A stretch of DNA of 64,000 nt. It comes from Campanula takesimana (taxonomy: Eukaryota > Streptophyta > Magnoliopsida > Asterales > Campanulaceae). Position 1 is the stretch's first letter. The number at the start of each line of letters is the position of its first letter. The notes beneath the pieces are model-generated. The model worked only from the letters and a program-made list of their open reading frames with translations, was not told the DNA's origin and made no database searches. Location of the stretch: NCBI GenBank assembly GCA_026119855.1, contig JAOWBW010001311.1, positions 248,001 through 312,000 on the forward strand, written 5' to 3'. Shown here one piece after another: positions 10,835-21,700 of the stretch. Position numbers and translations under genes: made by a program.

Positions 10835-12416
10835 TCTACCAGCTTGCGGATGTTGTTGTACATTAAAAAAAAAAACTATTTGTTTTCTTTGTTTATTCCG
10901 CAGTCTCGAAGTGTTGTCATTGGTGTTACCACACTGATAGCAACACTGCGAATTTTTATTTAAAAAAAAACAAAAAACAAAAAAAAAAAAAAAACAATTT
11001 TGTTTTAGTCTTTTTAAAGCGGCACTTGCTGACCTTTATGTTCTGGTATGGTTTATACTTAGGTTAACAAGTTAGAAAAGATCCCCTTTGTGTGTGCTTA
11101 AAGTGACAAAGTCACAAAAAAAATAAAATGTGTGAAAATTGAAATAGGCAAAAGCATTATATATTCCCAAAGTAACTCGGGGCACGGTGTTCGTTGCGAC
11201 GATGCTTCTTTGCCAAATGGGAGTATAAAGTGTTGGTTTTATACTTAGTATTAGGAACATCGAGTTCGCGACTACAGTGTATCCTACTTGAACAGTATGA
11301 AATTTAACACAAAATTTTCTACACCTTATAAAGACTCGGAGCACGGAGCTCGCTACTACGATGCTGCCTTGTAAATAAAAAGGTGTAAAAATGGTTTAAA
11401 AGGTTTGCCTAAAGTTCGAAATAAAAGGAAAAATATCATGAAAATTTTCAAGGGGATCTGTTCTGATGTGTTATCCTAAGTGTTGCCAACATTGTCAGCA
11501 ACACATCAGTAGGTGCTATATTAATTTTTTATTTTCGGGATTTTCTGATTACAATTTGAATTTCAAAAAGTCTACAGAGTTTTTGAGATCATTTTTTTTT
11601 TTATAAAATCCTTTGTTTCTTTAATTATTTTAGTTACTTGAGCTATACAATGATAAAATTTGAAATTTGAAATGTCATAACTTTGATTTGAAATTTGAAA
11701 TTTGAAATTTTGGATTTTATCTTTGTACAACTCTGATTATTTTATTTGTATTTTCTTATTTTTTTTCTTTCTTTTCTTTTTCATAAAAAAAAAAAAACAA
11801 AACAATAAACAATGGTTGCCGAATCTCTTGACAGGTTTGTTGAAGTTTGTTTTCTAAATGGACTAGAAAATAGGGGACATTGTATGTGGATTACCTAAAT
11901 TCGAAATCAAATCCATCTAGTCCTAGAATCACTCTCCAAAGTCCCATTATCACTCTCTCTTCCTACCTTCTTCTATATCTCTCTATTTCAACTCGATGTT
12001 TCAAAATTTTCTTTATTTATTTATGGAAATGTTGCCGTCAGTGTTAACATTACTGACAACACTTATAGCACTACGTGTCTTTAAGGTTCATATTTTAATT
12101 TGCATCAAACGCTTTTCATTTTCTTTCTTCACAAAAAGGGGGAGAAAATGTGATGAACTGGTAACTCTCGCACATGTGGTGGAAGTGTTTCGGATTCTAT
12201 TTTTTAATGGAATTCTTATTAAGGGGGAGTTTGATATTTAGAGCGGGATTGAAATGTTAGTCTTATTAATGTTAGATGTTGGAAAAATGTTACAGCACTT
12301 GATTTCATTTTTGAATGAGATCTTACATTAAAGGAGACTTTATTTTAAGGGGGAGATTTATCTAACTTTGGCTTGCAGGAACATCACATATTTATTTTGT
12401 GAAGAAATGTGAAACT
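10835..12416 (+). other. Non-coding 3' internal region of copia I
   Basis: No convincing ORF. Three imperfect copies of a block resembling GAGCACGGAGCTCGCTACTA lie about 80 bp apart (11175, 11257, 11338), interleaved with AAAGTGTTGG-like words. Further copies of the GTGTTGCC/AACAC dyad occur at 10907-10950, 11464-11509 and 12029-12070. Poly(A) and poly(T) runs are frequent. A rapidly evolving region between pol and the 3' LTR is normal for some copia lineages. Confidence 0.6.
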
Positions 12417-12427
12417 AAGGGGGAGAT
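12417..12427 (+). other. Polypurine tract of copia I
   Basis: A purine-rich AAGGGGGAGAT directly before the 3' LTR, the usual primer for plus-strand DNA synthesis. Confidence 0.8.
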
Positions 12428-13365
12428 TGTTAGTGCAGAAAAGGGGTGCTACCACTAGTGCTGTCAACAGTGTTACCCCACACGGGATTTGTAATAGTTT
12501 CATCATTTATTCACAAAATTATTGGATATTAATGTTTAATATTTGCTGCAAGTTTATTGTTATTTGTAGGTCCAAAATTCAGGTCAAGGTTGATCAAAAC
12601 AATGGAGCTACAAACAAGGGATTGGTTGAAGGAAAAATTATGCATAAATGAAGATTTATGCGTAACTTTTGAAGAAGAGGAAAACGTGGACTTGGACTTG
12701 TTCAAAGGCTGAATTTGTTCAAAGAGAGTACAAGCTCTTCACAGCTCGAAGGTACAAGAAGGAGAAGCAAGGACTTGAGCACCAAGAATTTGTTCCTACA
12801 ATTATGGACATGTGGAGAAATTATTCCCCAAGGCTCGGCATCCACTCCTCCACTCACACCACGTTTTGGAGGCCTATATAAAGGCTTGATGGGATCATTC
12901 TAAACATACAAGAGAGAGATATTAAACACCCATAGCCATAGACCAAGTGCTAGTGATGTTATAACACTCATTTCAACATCACAATCTAGTTTCTTGAAGA
13001 AACTATTTGTTGAAGGCTAAATTGGTCTAGCCTTTTGATTGTGATGTGAGTGTTGTTTCTTTATTGATGGTTCTTGTATCTAGCACATTTTTGTACTCTT
13101 ATTTTCTTTAGAGGATAGGAGTTGTTTAGACTTTTGTACTTAAGAGAAATACTTCTAGTGAAAGTCTTTTTTGGCCATGAGGCTACCACAAGTTATATAT
13201 TTATATAACTTGTGAAAATATATCTCTCTGTGTCAAATTTCCGCTGCAAACTCGTTTTGAAAATTGTTTTAATTCGGGTGTGTAAAGTGTTGCCCGAAGT
13301 GTTATCGTTGCACTGACAACACCTTTGATAACACTTTATAAAAACCAAGGCCATTGACATTTTCA
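12428..13365 (+). repeat. 3' LTR of copia I
   Basis: 938 bp, same ends as the left LTR. Differences from the left copy are scattered substitutions, for example around 12464-12485. The target duplication ATGTA follows at 13366. Confidence 0.95.
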
Positions 13366-13370
13366 ATGTA

Positions 13371-13696
13371 TATAATAAATATATGAAAAAATATCTAAAA
13401 TTTCACACTTCATGAATGACCCGAGTCAAAGAAACAATCTTAGCAGTGCTAGCGAGCTTCCAAGCCATACCTTACTTTCTCGACCTCGAGCCTATTAGCA
13501 AAAACAAGCTTTTGCTTACTCTAATACTTAATTTTGACATCGCATAAAACCCTTAAGATTTCATGTTCAAACTTACACGTATTTTCATTTCCTTATATTG
13601 TATACCTGAAAATACTCAAATCAACTTGATTCCGTTCTCCGTTACATAAACTATGAAGTTGATTATAATAGGAAAGCGCAAGAGTGAACTATCTCA
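13371..13696. other. Unannotated AT-rich interval
   Basis: No ORF, repeat boundary or RNA gene is recognisable here. Confidence 0.4.
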
Positions 13697-13978
13697 TATT
13701 AAGGAATATTATATATTCCTAGCACATATTGTAATTACCAAACATAGAGATTGTATCTTGTACACCAAGTTAGATTATTCTAGAATATTAGTTTCCTTAT
13801 TGTATTAGTATTCCTAATTAGATTAGGACTCTAGAACTCTCTTTGTACTCCTATAAATATGTATTGCTAGTATCAATAATACTTGAGTCATTCATACAAT
13901 ATTATTTGAGTCTCTCATATCAATTATCTCTCTCCATGTATGATTGGCTCTGACTATCTTTTTCTCTAATCCTTGACA
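13697..13978 (+). repeat. Left LTR of the small element
   Basis: Runs from TATTAAGGAATATTAT to CCTTGACA. It is repeated at 15151-15340 with very few differences. A TATAAATA promoter-like word lies near 13853. Confidence 0.85.
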
Positions 13979-13990
13979 TGGTATCAGAGC
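13979..13990 (+). other. Primer binding site of the small element
   Basis: TGGTATCAGAGC immediately after the LTR, a perfect initiator-methionine tRNA match. Confidence 0.9.
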
Positions 13991-14284
13991 TATGATCCAT
14001 GATGGGACTTCTCCACCAAAAATCATCTTACCTAAACTTGCTTCCGCCTTTCTAAATTTCCGACAATACCCAGAAGCCAAATATCTCCTCCCCAACCGTG
14101 AAAGCACCTCTCAACCTCCACTCATTCCCTACGTTGCATCATCCAAATTAGCTTTGTTCAAAGTTGAAATCTTTCATTCAACCCTCTAGCCAGCAACTCA
14201 AAACCCCTTTTGAACCTACGAAAACCCATTATTTTTTATTCCACCCGGCTGAACCAAACCCCTGCTCACCTAACCCCTTACCCC

Positions 14285-14425
14285 GTTTCACGACGTTAAT
14301 GCCTCCACCCGTCTCGCGACGTTAATGCCTTACTCCGTCTCGCGACGTAAAAGCCTTACCCGTCTCGCGACGTAAAAGCCTCAACCTGTCTTGCGACGTT
14401 AAAGCCTCCACCCGTATCGCGACGT
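14285..14425 (+). repeat. 26-bp tandem array of GTCTCGCGACGT boxes
   Basis: Six copies of a GTCTCGCGACGT-like box start at 14285, 14311, 14337, 14362, 14388 and 14414, in 25-26 bp steps. The repeat unit ends in TAAAAGCCT or TTAATGCCT. The core TCGCGA is self-complementary. One more copy occurs at about 14983, just before the right LTR. Confidence 0.85.
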
Positions 14426-14439
14426 AAAAGAACCAAAAC

Positions 14440-14975
14440 TTTGCCTTAGTAGCACTCATTTTTTGCCTTAGTAGCAACCGTTTTTTTTTTTTTTTTTTTG
14501 CCTTAGTAGCACTCAATTTTTTCCTTAGTAGCACTCAATTTTTTTTCGGGCATCTCTGCCGCCTATCCCTGGCTTAAAAGCCTTTTCTTTCTCGGCTTAA
14601 CAACCCTCTTTTTTTTTCCCGCTTTTGCCGCCTATCCCTGGCTTAACAGCCCTTTACCTCGGCTTAACAACCTTTTTTTTTTCCGGCATCTCTGTCGCCT
14701 CTCCCTACTGCCCTCAATATCTGGTGCCGCCTCAAACCCTGTAGCAATTTCCCACCAAGCTGCCCCAAACCGCACCTTCCCAAAACCGCACCTGCCCAAA
14801 ACCGCACCTGCCCAAAACCGCAACTGCCCCAAACCGCACCCTTCCCAAAACCGCACGTTCCCAAAACCGCAACTGACCCAAACCGCACCTCAACTACACC
14901 CTAAAACCGCAACTCTGCCAAACCGCACCTCAATTGCATCCCTACCAAACCGCAACTCAACTAAACCGCAACTTA
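14440..14975 (+). repeat. Low-complexity repeats GCCTTAGTAGCAC and AAACCGCACCTGCCC
   Basis: Four copies of GCCTTAGTAGCA(C/A) with long T runs (14443-14540) are followed by two copies of CCTATCCCTGGCTTAA. Then come about a dozen AAACCGCA(A/C)CTGCCC units (14765-14975). ORFs found here on either strand are simple repeat translations. Confidence 0.7.
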
Positions 14976-15150
14976 ACCAAACCGTCTCGCGACGTAAAAA
15001 CTCAAGCCCGTCATTGTGACATAAACTTCATAGGGGTGCAAACCCTACTTGTACAAATGTAAAGATCATGGCAACGTCATTCATCAACCCGGTTCATCTT
15101 ATTACTTTCAAGATTGGACTCTCCTATCGGACGTCCATCTTGCAGGGGCA

Positions 15151-15340
15151 TATTAAGGAATATTATATATTCCTAGCACATATTATAATTACCAAACATA
15201 GAGATTGTATCTTGTACACCAAGTTAGATTATTCTAGAATATTAGTTTCCTTATTGTATTAGTATTCCTAATTATATTAGGACTCTAGAACTCTCTTTGT
15301 ACTCCTATAAATATGTATTACTAGTATCAATAATACTTGA
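15151..15340 (+). repeat. Truncated right LTR of the small element
   Basis: Matches the first 190 bp of the left LTR and is preceded by a short purine-rich TTGCAGGGGCA. It ends abruptly at ATACTTGA, where the gypsy II LTR starts. Confidence 0.85.
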
Positions 15341-15928
15341 TGTTTTGGTCAAATTTCTCAATTCAACTTTAAGCAAGATTATTGGGCACAATGGAATGTA
15401 ATTGCAAAGAAACTAGAGAATGAAATGAACACAAGAATTTAACGAGGAAATCCCTTGAACAACTTGTTCGCCGGCATAAAACCTCGGGGAAGAAACTTCG
15501 TTAGTATTGATTTCGTGATCGAGTGAATACAAAGAATATGAGAAAATCTCTATGGCGTGAGTGTGTGTATTTACATTTTCTGTGTTGCTATTTATAATAA
15601 AACAATAAATCAAAAACTCAGCAGGTGAGCCTTAATTCTCGGGAAGTTGGTTGGAGCTTATCCACGTCTGAAGATGATCACTTTGGCTCCTTCCTTGACT
15701 TAGTCTTTAATTAGGTCACGATTTGTTATTGATCATGCCCCATAATTTCCGCAATAGTTACCTGAAAAATAGTGATAAACTTACCTGCAAGGAAATCATG
15801 CGTAAATGATCACATAGTTGTTACCGTCAAGTTGCAGGCTGCCGGACAAGTTGAAGTATTCAAGATGACTCGGAACTCTCAACATGCTGAGAAACATAAC
15901 AAATTTTATCAAATTTTATCCCCAAACA
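15341..15928 (-). repeat. 3' LTR of gypsy II
   Basis: 588 bp, TGTTTTGGTC to CCCCAAACA, matching 32914-33490 with many transition differences. Inside it the minus strand has ATTGGGGGCAAT (polypurine tract, about 15929-15940), confirming that this is the 3' end of a minus-strand element. Confidence 0.9.
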
Positions 15929-16194
15929 ATTGCCCCCAATTTTTGAATTTTAAAAGGAAAGCGAAAAAGTCGAAAAATATTTTAGGTGGTTGAAACGTGG
16001 ACGGTTAGGGGTCATTTAGTAGGAGTCTAAGGCCTACGAATCTCGAGTGGGGCTAGGAGTGTAGAACCATCTATGTCCATCTCTTAAATACGTCTCTTTC
16101 CCCCTCCTCTTCATCTGTGCAGCGAAAAGGAATCCCCCAATCTCCTCCTGGTGAGTTTTTTCTCATTTCCTTCATCTTAATTTCTAGGGTTCAA

Positions 16195-17786
16195 ATGGGG
16201 AAGGCTAAGAAAACCGATACGAGTTCTGATGGCTTTAGGTGTTTGGGGCTAATCACTCATCCTGATGAGGAGAGATGCCAATTGTCACAAGCTGATATCG
16301 AAACCCTAAAGGAGGCTTTTCCTGTTGGTGCTGAGTTTTTAGTCCCGAATCCCCTTTTTTCCTCTGATTTCGTCTCTGAAGAGTGGGTAGGGTTTTTTGA
16401 GTACCCGTTTGCCTTAGGTCTGAAATTCCCTTTCCCTCCTATTATTACTCGCTTTTTCGAACTATCTAACTTGGCTTATACCCAATTGATGCCTGTTGGT
16501 TGGAGGCTACTAATTGCTTTAGGAAGATTAGGCGAAGAAACTGGTTTAGAGGTTGGTTTAGAAGAGTTAGCCTTTTGCTATCTTCTAAGAGCTCATGGAA
16601 ATTCTAGGTATGGTTTTAGGGTTAAGAATAAGGCGTATAGTTTGGTAATTGAATCTGTTGATAAGGACAGGGGTTGGAAAAATAGGTTTTTCTATGTTAG
16701 AAAAAATACTCTGGAGGGAGGTGAAGGCTTGGTTTCAGAATGGAATGGGAAAGGTAGTTTTATTGCTGTCTTATTTCTTGATTTTACTGTTTTCCATAAT
16801 TTGTAATTTTCTGCTCTCCTATTCTTGCAGTTACTAAATTGGAGGAGATGTTCCCAAAAAAGGCGGATACGTTGGCGATTGTGGAGAAGATTTGTGCCTT
16901 GTCTCCCAATAAGCGCAAGTTTGTTAAACCTATAGAAATCTCAAGTGGTGAAGAAACGTTTCCATAGGACACACAGGAAGATTCAGCTTGTGCCCACAAG
17001 ATGTCTTCAGGTATTTATCAACTTGGCTTGTCTCTTGGTTTTGAAACTCTGAGATGTTGATTTCTTATGAATTTCCCAGTTACTCGTTCCCAATCTGGCT
17101 TTGGTGCTAAGGACTTGATGGCAATGGTGCGTGGCAAGGTGAAAGTTGAAGGCAACAAACCTCCAGTACCCAAGATGGACGCAGGGGAAGACAAGTTGAA
17201 CAAGAAGAGGAAAGCTAAAGAAATTGTGGATGTGGAAACTGCCGTACCGGTTGAGAGAAAAATATGAGAAAAAGGTAATCTTAGAATCTTTCTAATTTGG
17301 ATTTGGTTCTTGTTTATCTTAAGAAGTCTCTTGGGTCTGTTTTCAGGTCGTCAAGGCTGTCGGGCTCCTGGTTGGTGAAGTTCAAGTTGGAAGGATAAAG
17401 CAGAGGCTTCCTTCAAGAAGATGTATGAAGCTGAAGAGAGGGCCAGAGCGGCTGAGAAGGAGTTGGAAGAGAAGGACAGAGAAGTTAGGGACATGACTCT
17501 CAGGTTGGTGAAGGTGAATCAGGATCATGGTAAGGAGATAGAGGTTTTGCATAGCCAGTGTATGAAAGATGCTGCCAAGTCCATGTTTGAAATGAGGATA
17601 CAAATGATCAAGGAGCATCAAGCGGGCAAGCATTCTGAATGGAACTTGGATGAGGAATATGAATCTTTGAACAAGATTACTGGCGAAGCAGTTGATGGTG
17701 AAGAGGTTACTTCCAAGATGCCCATTGCTGACAAGGTGGAGCAAGTTGATGACAACCAGGAGGAGAAGGTTGGAGATGCCACCTGA
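16195..17786 (+). pseudogene. Antisense multi-exon gene of gypsy II (Transposase_28-like), decayed
   Basis: Plus-strand gene, opposite to gag-pol. A four-exon model fits: 16195-16753, 16831-17010, 17080-17274 and 17347-17786, with GT-AG introns of 77, 69 and 72 nt. All three introns are phase 1, and the exons sum to 458 codons. Exon 1 carries a segment (GLKFPFPPIITRFF, then PVGWRLLIALGRLGEE) typical of the plant family called putative gypsy-type transposon (PF04195, recalled from memory). Exon 4 encodes a highly charged coiled coil (AEERARAAEKELEEKDREV). Three in-frame stops (TAG 16965, TGA 17265, TGA 17376) break this copy. The consistent phases strongly support the exon model. The biological role of this protein family is not known to me. 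Confidence 0.75.
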
Positions 17787-18729
17787 AAAGTAATTTCCTA
17801 TTTGTTTTGTTCTGCAGGGAACAATGTTAAGAACAATCTTTCTTTTTATGTTTTATGGTTTTATCAACGAGGGGGATGTCCTCGTAAACAATTTGGATGA
17901 AATAGGGTGTAATTTGGTTTTTTGGACAAGTTTCAAGTTTTTGTTGTAGTCAACTCATGTCATGCTGCTAGCATGAGTTTGACTTTTTGGATGTTAAGAA
18001 TAGTTTGGTTTGTTTGAACCTCCTTTGATTATCTTGGTTGCAAAAATAGTTGATTTTTGATAGGTTGGGTAAAAAACAGGGTTGCAACTTGTTCAAGTTG
18101 GCCTTTTTACAACAGGTTTATGCTATCAGTTATGATTGAAATGATATCTTTTAACCTTTTGTTTTTGGTAACATGTTAATGCTACAACCAATCTGTAAAT
18201 GACTTGAGTTCACAAGTTGTCTGAGTGCAAGATGGTAATCAATATGTAATAAATTACACTGGCCACCTTACAACTTATACAAATGTGAAAAACGTGCGCA
18301 CGGGCGAAGGTGTATGAACCTTAAACTTATGAAAGATGCATAATCTTTTAACCTTTGAAAGGTGAAAACCTTTACAACTTGAGTGCAAAGTTCTAGGAAA
18401 AGATGCATAAAATTCATCATTAAAATACTTACTTGTTTATTTGAACTATTCAAACTTTCATCCAGCATTTTGCGAACAGGTTAACGACCTTCATCCTGAA
18501 TAATTCAAGTTGTTAACATGTTGACCATGTTGCCCTAAGTCGAAGTTTTGAGTATCCTTGCAAAACAAACATATGTTAGGGGTGGGTGTTAGCTTAGCTA
18601 ACACCCCTCCGATGCTTAAGTTAGTAAGTGTTCAAAAAAAGAAAATAAATAAATTTAAAATAATAGAATTGAAATAAAGCTTAATTAAATCATACCTGAT
18701 TCTTTGGAATTGAATGAACAAGCTACAAC
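17787..18729. other. Non-coding interval of gypsy II with a hairpin
   Basis: It lies between the antisense gene and integrase. No ORF is supported. A near-perfect inverted repeat, GGTGTTAGCT and AGCTAACACC around one central base (about 18585-18605), sits where the two convergent genes end. It could act as a termination or RNA-processing structure, which is speculation. Confidence 0.5.
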
Positions 18730-19915
18730 TTACATATAATATGCTTTAAGATGGATTGAATTCCAGCTTCTTGGTATTCTGGATCCATCCAAGGTAGAGA
18801 GCCAATATGCACCCTTACCAGCTTCTGCATCAACTAGATAGGGACCTTCCCACTTGGCCGCAAGTTTGCCAGCATTCAGCTCTCTTGTGTTTTGGAAAAC
18901 TTTTCTGAGCACCATGTCTCCAACCTGGAATCTTCTAACACAGACATTCTTGTTGTAGGACTTAGCAATTCTCTGCTGATATGCCTCCATCCTGATCTTG
19001 GCTAAGTCTCTTAGTTCATCAATAGTATTAAGATCTTCTGCAAGTATAATTTGGTTGTCCTCTGGAGTTATTAAGCCATATCTGGCTGTTGGGATAGAGA
19101 ATTCAGCCGGAATTACAGCTTCAGTTCCATAGACCAAGGAGTTAGGGGTTGTCCTATCTGCCCATAATACAAGTGGCAACTCTTCAGCCCATCTTCCTTT
19201 CTTTTGATCAAGATGTTTTTTCAGGTTGTTCACGATCAACTTGTTGCTTGATTTTGCTTGACCATTGGCTTGAGGATGTACTGGTGTAGAAGTAATCAAC
19301 TTGATTCCCCATCTTGTACAGAAATCTTGCGCCTTCTTGCTAATGAACTGGGAACCATTATCACAAACAATTTCGGACGGGACTCCAAACCTGCTGATGA
19401 TGTTTCTCTTCAAGAATGAGATCACTTCTTTATCTCTAACTTGAACAAAAGCTTCCGCTTCTATCCATTTTGAGAAGTAATCAGTCATGGCCAACATGAA
19501 CACTTTGCCCCCTGGTGCCTTGGGAAATTCCCAACAATGTCCATTCCCCACTGCATGAAAGGCCAAGGTGATAATATAGGGTAAAGAGGTTCGGCAGGTT
19601 GGTGAAAGATGTTGATATGTCTCTGACAAGTATCACATTTCTGAGCATAACTGATGGCATCTTGACGCATAGTTGGCCAATAGGATCCAGTTCTCAATGC
19701 TTTAGAAGATAGGGACTTGCCCCAGAATGATTGCCGCATTCGCCTTCATGTAGTTCTCTTAAAATTTGTTCAGCTTGTTGGGGATCTAAGCATCTCATGT
19801 ACAAACCTGTAAATGACTTACGAAATAGTACATTATCAATTAATACAAATCTTGATACCTTCATCCTGAAAGCTTTCGTATTTTTGACATCTTGTGGCAC
19901 TGTTCCCTCCTGCAA
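18730..19915 (-). pseudogene. Integrase of gypsy II, catalytic Glu replaced by Lys
   Basis: Three overlapping frames (19915-19694, 19739-19485, 19629-18730) together cover an integrase. The zinc region is HEGECGNHSG then CDTCQRH. The core contains TDYFSKWIEAEAF (first Asp) and IVCDNGSQF (second Asp). The third motif reads NGQAKSSNK, whereas functional relatives have NGQxExxNK, so the catalytic Glu is Lys. That is a single GAA to AAA change. The C-terminus ends without a chromodomain, as usual for Tat elements. Two frameshifts also break it. Confidence 0.85.
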
Positions 19916-20005
19916 ATATTTTATTATGGGCAGTGTCCAAGATGTCTCTTTTGTAGAGGGGCTAACCGATGCATCTGGTTGATCATCGACTTGGTTCGTC
20001 TCAGT

Positions 20006-20874
20006 CTAGTTAATCGCAGGATGTAGGATGTGAATTATAGGTATGGCATTATTCAACATGCTTCTGCAACTTGATCCCAAATTGGCTAGTGCGTCAGCCT
20101 CAGCATTCTCATCCCTTGGAATTTGTTGGAAAGTAAATTCTGCAAATTGTTCAGCCAAGGACTTAACATGTTGTAGATAAGTCAACATCCTGCTATGCTT
20201 CGCTGTATAAGACCCATTGAAATGGTTAACCAATAACAAGGAATCACTATAAACATTGAGATATTTAACATTTAAACTTAAAGCAGTAACCAAACCCATG
20301 ATGAGGGCTTCATATTCAGCCTCATTATTTGTAGCTTGGAACTCACAAGCTACAGCTTGAGGGATCAACTCCCCATGAGGGGATCTCAAGACAATGCCCA
20401 ATCCTGTGCCTCTTGCATTTGATGCTCCATCTGTATAAAGTGTCCAAAATCTAGGAGAGTCTGAACCTTCAAGTTGTTGGACTTCGAGTTCAACTTCAGG
20501 TTGAAGGTCAGGGCTGAGTCTGCTACGAAGTCGGCCAAGGCTTGTGACTTGATTGAAGTCCTTGCCTCATAGTGGATATCATATGTACTAAGTTGAACAG
20601 ACCATTTTACCATCCTGCCTGATATCTCGGGTTTTCTTATCACGTTCCTGATAGGATAGTTAGTCCTCACAATAATAGGATGAACTTCAAAATAATGGCG
20701 CAATTTAATTGAAGCAGTTATTAAAGCAAGAACAAGTTTCTCGAGATGGGAATACCTGGTTTCAGCATCTAATAGGGACTTACTTACATAATAGACAGGA
20801 AGTTGTGTACCACCTTGTTCTCTTGCCAAGACCGCGCTGACTGCATTTTCTGATACTGAGAGGTACAGGTGCAA
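20006..20874 (-). pseudogene. RNase H region of gypsy II
   Basis: Two overlapping frames (20874-20386 and 20401-20006). The first ends the RT-linked RNase H (KLVLALITASIKLRHYFE, KSQALADFVADSA). The second carries an additional RNase H-like domain (ACEFQATNNEAEYEALIMGL, VYSDSLLLVNHF, NAEADALANLGS), the dual arrangement expected in Tat elements. One frameshift lies near 20390. Confidence 0.8.
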
Positions 20875-21700
20875 AGCTTCACCAGTTTCTGGCTTAGAAA
20901 GTAGAGGAGAGTTGCCAAATAATCTTTAAGCTGGTTGAAGGCTGCTTCGTGTTCTTCTGTCCACTGGAATGATTTGTTCTTCCTTAACACATCGTAGAAC
21001 AACCTGCACTTGTCGGATGATTTGGAGATGAACCTGGTCAGGGCTGCCACCTTGCCTGTGAGATTTTACACTTCTTTAATATTCCTTGGAGACTTCAAGT
21101 TGATAATTGCTGTTATCTGTTCAGGACTTGCTTCTATGCCTCTTTTGGTTACCCTGTAGCCCAAGAATTTCCCAGCCTTAACACCGAAGTTGCATTTTGA
21201 TGGGTTCAGCTTCATGTTGAATGCTTCCAGGATGTCAAAAGCTTCTTTCAGATCTCGTGCATGATCTTCAATACACTTAGACTTCACCAGCATGTCGTCA
21301 ATGTATACTTCCATAGTTTTCCCAAGCTGGTTCTTGAACATCATGTTGACTAGTCTTTGGTAGGTTTCCCCTGCATTCCTTAACCCAAAAGGCATGACAA
21401 TGAAGCAATATATACCATCTGGAGTGATGAATGCCGTATCTTCCTGGTCTGTGAGGTTCCATCTGAATCTGCTGAAATCCTGAATAAGCATCCATAAAGG
21501 TTAAGACCTCATGTCCGGCTGTTGCATCAACTAGGGCGTCAATGTGAGGCAAAGGAAACGGATCTTTAGGGCACGCTTTATTCAAGTCCGTAAAGTCCAC
21601 ACAGACTCGCCACTTCCCATTCTTCTTTTCTACAACCACCACGTTGGCCAACCATCTTGGGTAATCAACTTCTCGATCATGTTGGACTTCAGCAACTTTT
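20784..21700 (-). pseudogene. Reverse transcriptase of gypsy II
   Basis: Frames 21651-21298, 21491-21066 and 21050-20784 cover the palm. Motifs are VDFTDLNKACPKDPFPLPHID, TFMDAYSGFQQ (catalytic Asp), MPFGLRNAGETYQR and YIDDMLVKSK (paired catalytic Asp). The catalytic residues are present but the frame breaks at about 21460 and 21060. It copies element RNA in cytoplasmic particles when intact. Confidence 0.88.

Larger units (their letters stand above)
9126..13365 (+). mobile_element. Copia-type LTR element copia I, complete but nearly non-coding
   Basis: Two 938-bp LTRs, TGTTAGTGCAG to CATTTTCA, flank 2.36 kb of internal DNA. Perfect 5-bp target duplications, ATGTA at 9121-9125 and 13366-13370, prove one intact insertion. 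A TGGCATCAGAGC primer site and an AAGGGGGAGAT polypurine tract fix the plus orientation. Only the end of a copia pol gene is recognisable inside, so the element must be mobilised in trans (a LARD-like derivative). The LTRs are closely similar, suggesting fairly recent movement. Confidence 0.95.
13697..15340 (+). mobile_element. Small non-autonomous LTR element, right end truncated
   Basis: A 282-bp left LTR (13697-13978), a primer site TGGTATCAGAGC (13979-13990), 1.16 kb of non-coding internal DNA and the first 190 bp of the right LTR (15151-15340). The right LTR stops exactly where the gypsy II LTR begins. The terminal dinucleotide is TA rather than TG at the left LTR. The internal part is dominated by tandem CpG motifs and low-complexity runs and codes for nothing recognisable. 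Confidence 0.85.

Noticed and set aside
14632..14888. Minus-strand ORFs with repeating GFGKV/RFWAG text
   Set aside because: Produced by the AAACCGCACCTGCCC tandem repeat; no start context or conservation.
16151..16187. 5' UTR intron of the antisense gene in gypsy II
   Set aside because: GT and AG are present but 37 nt is too short for a plant intron.
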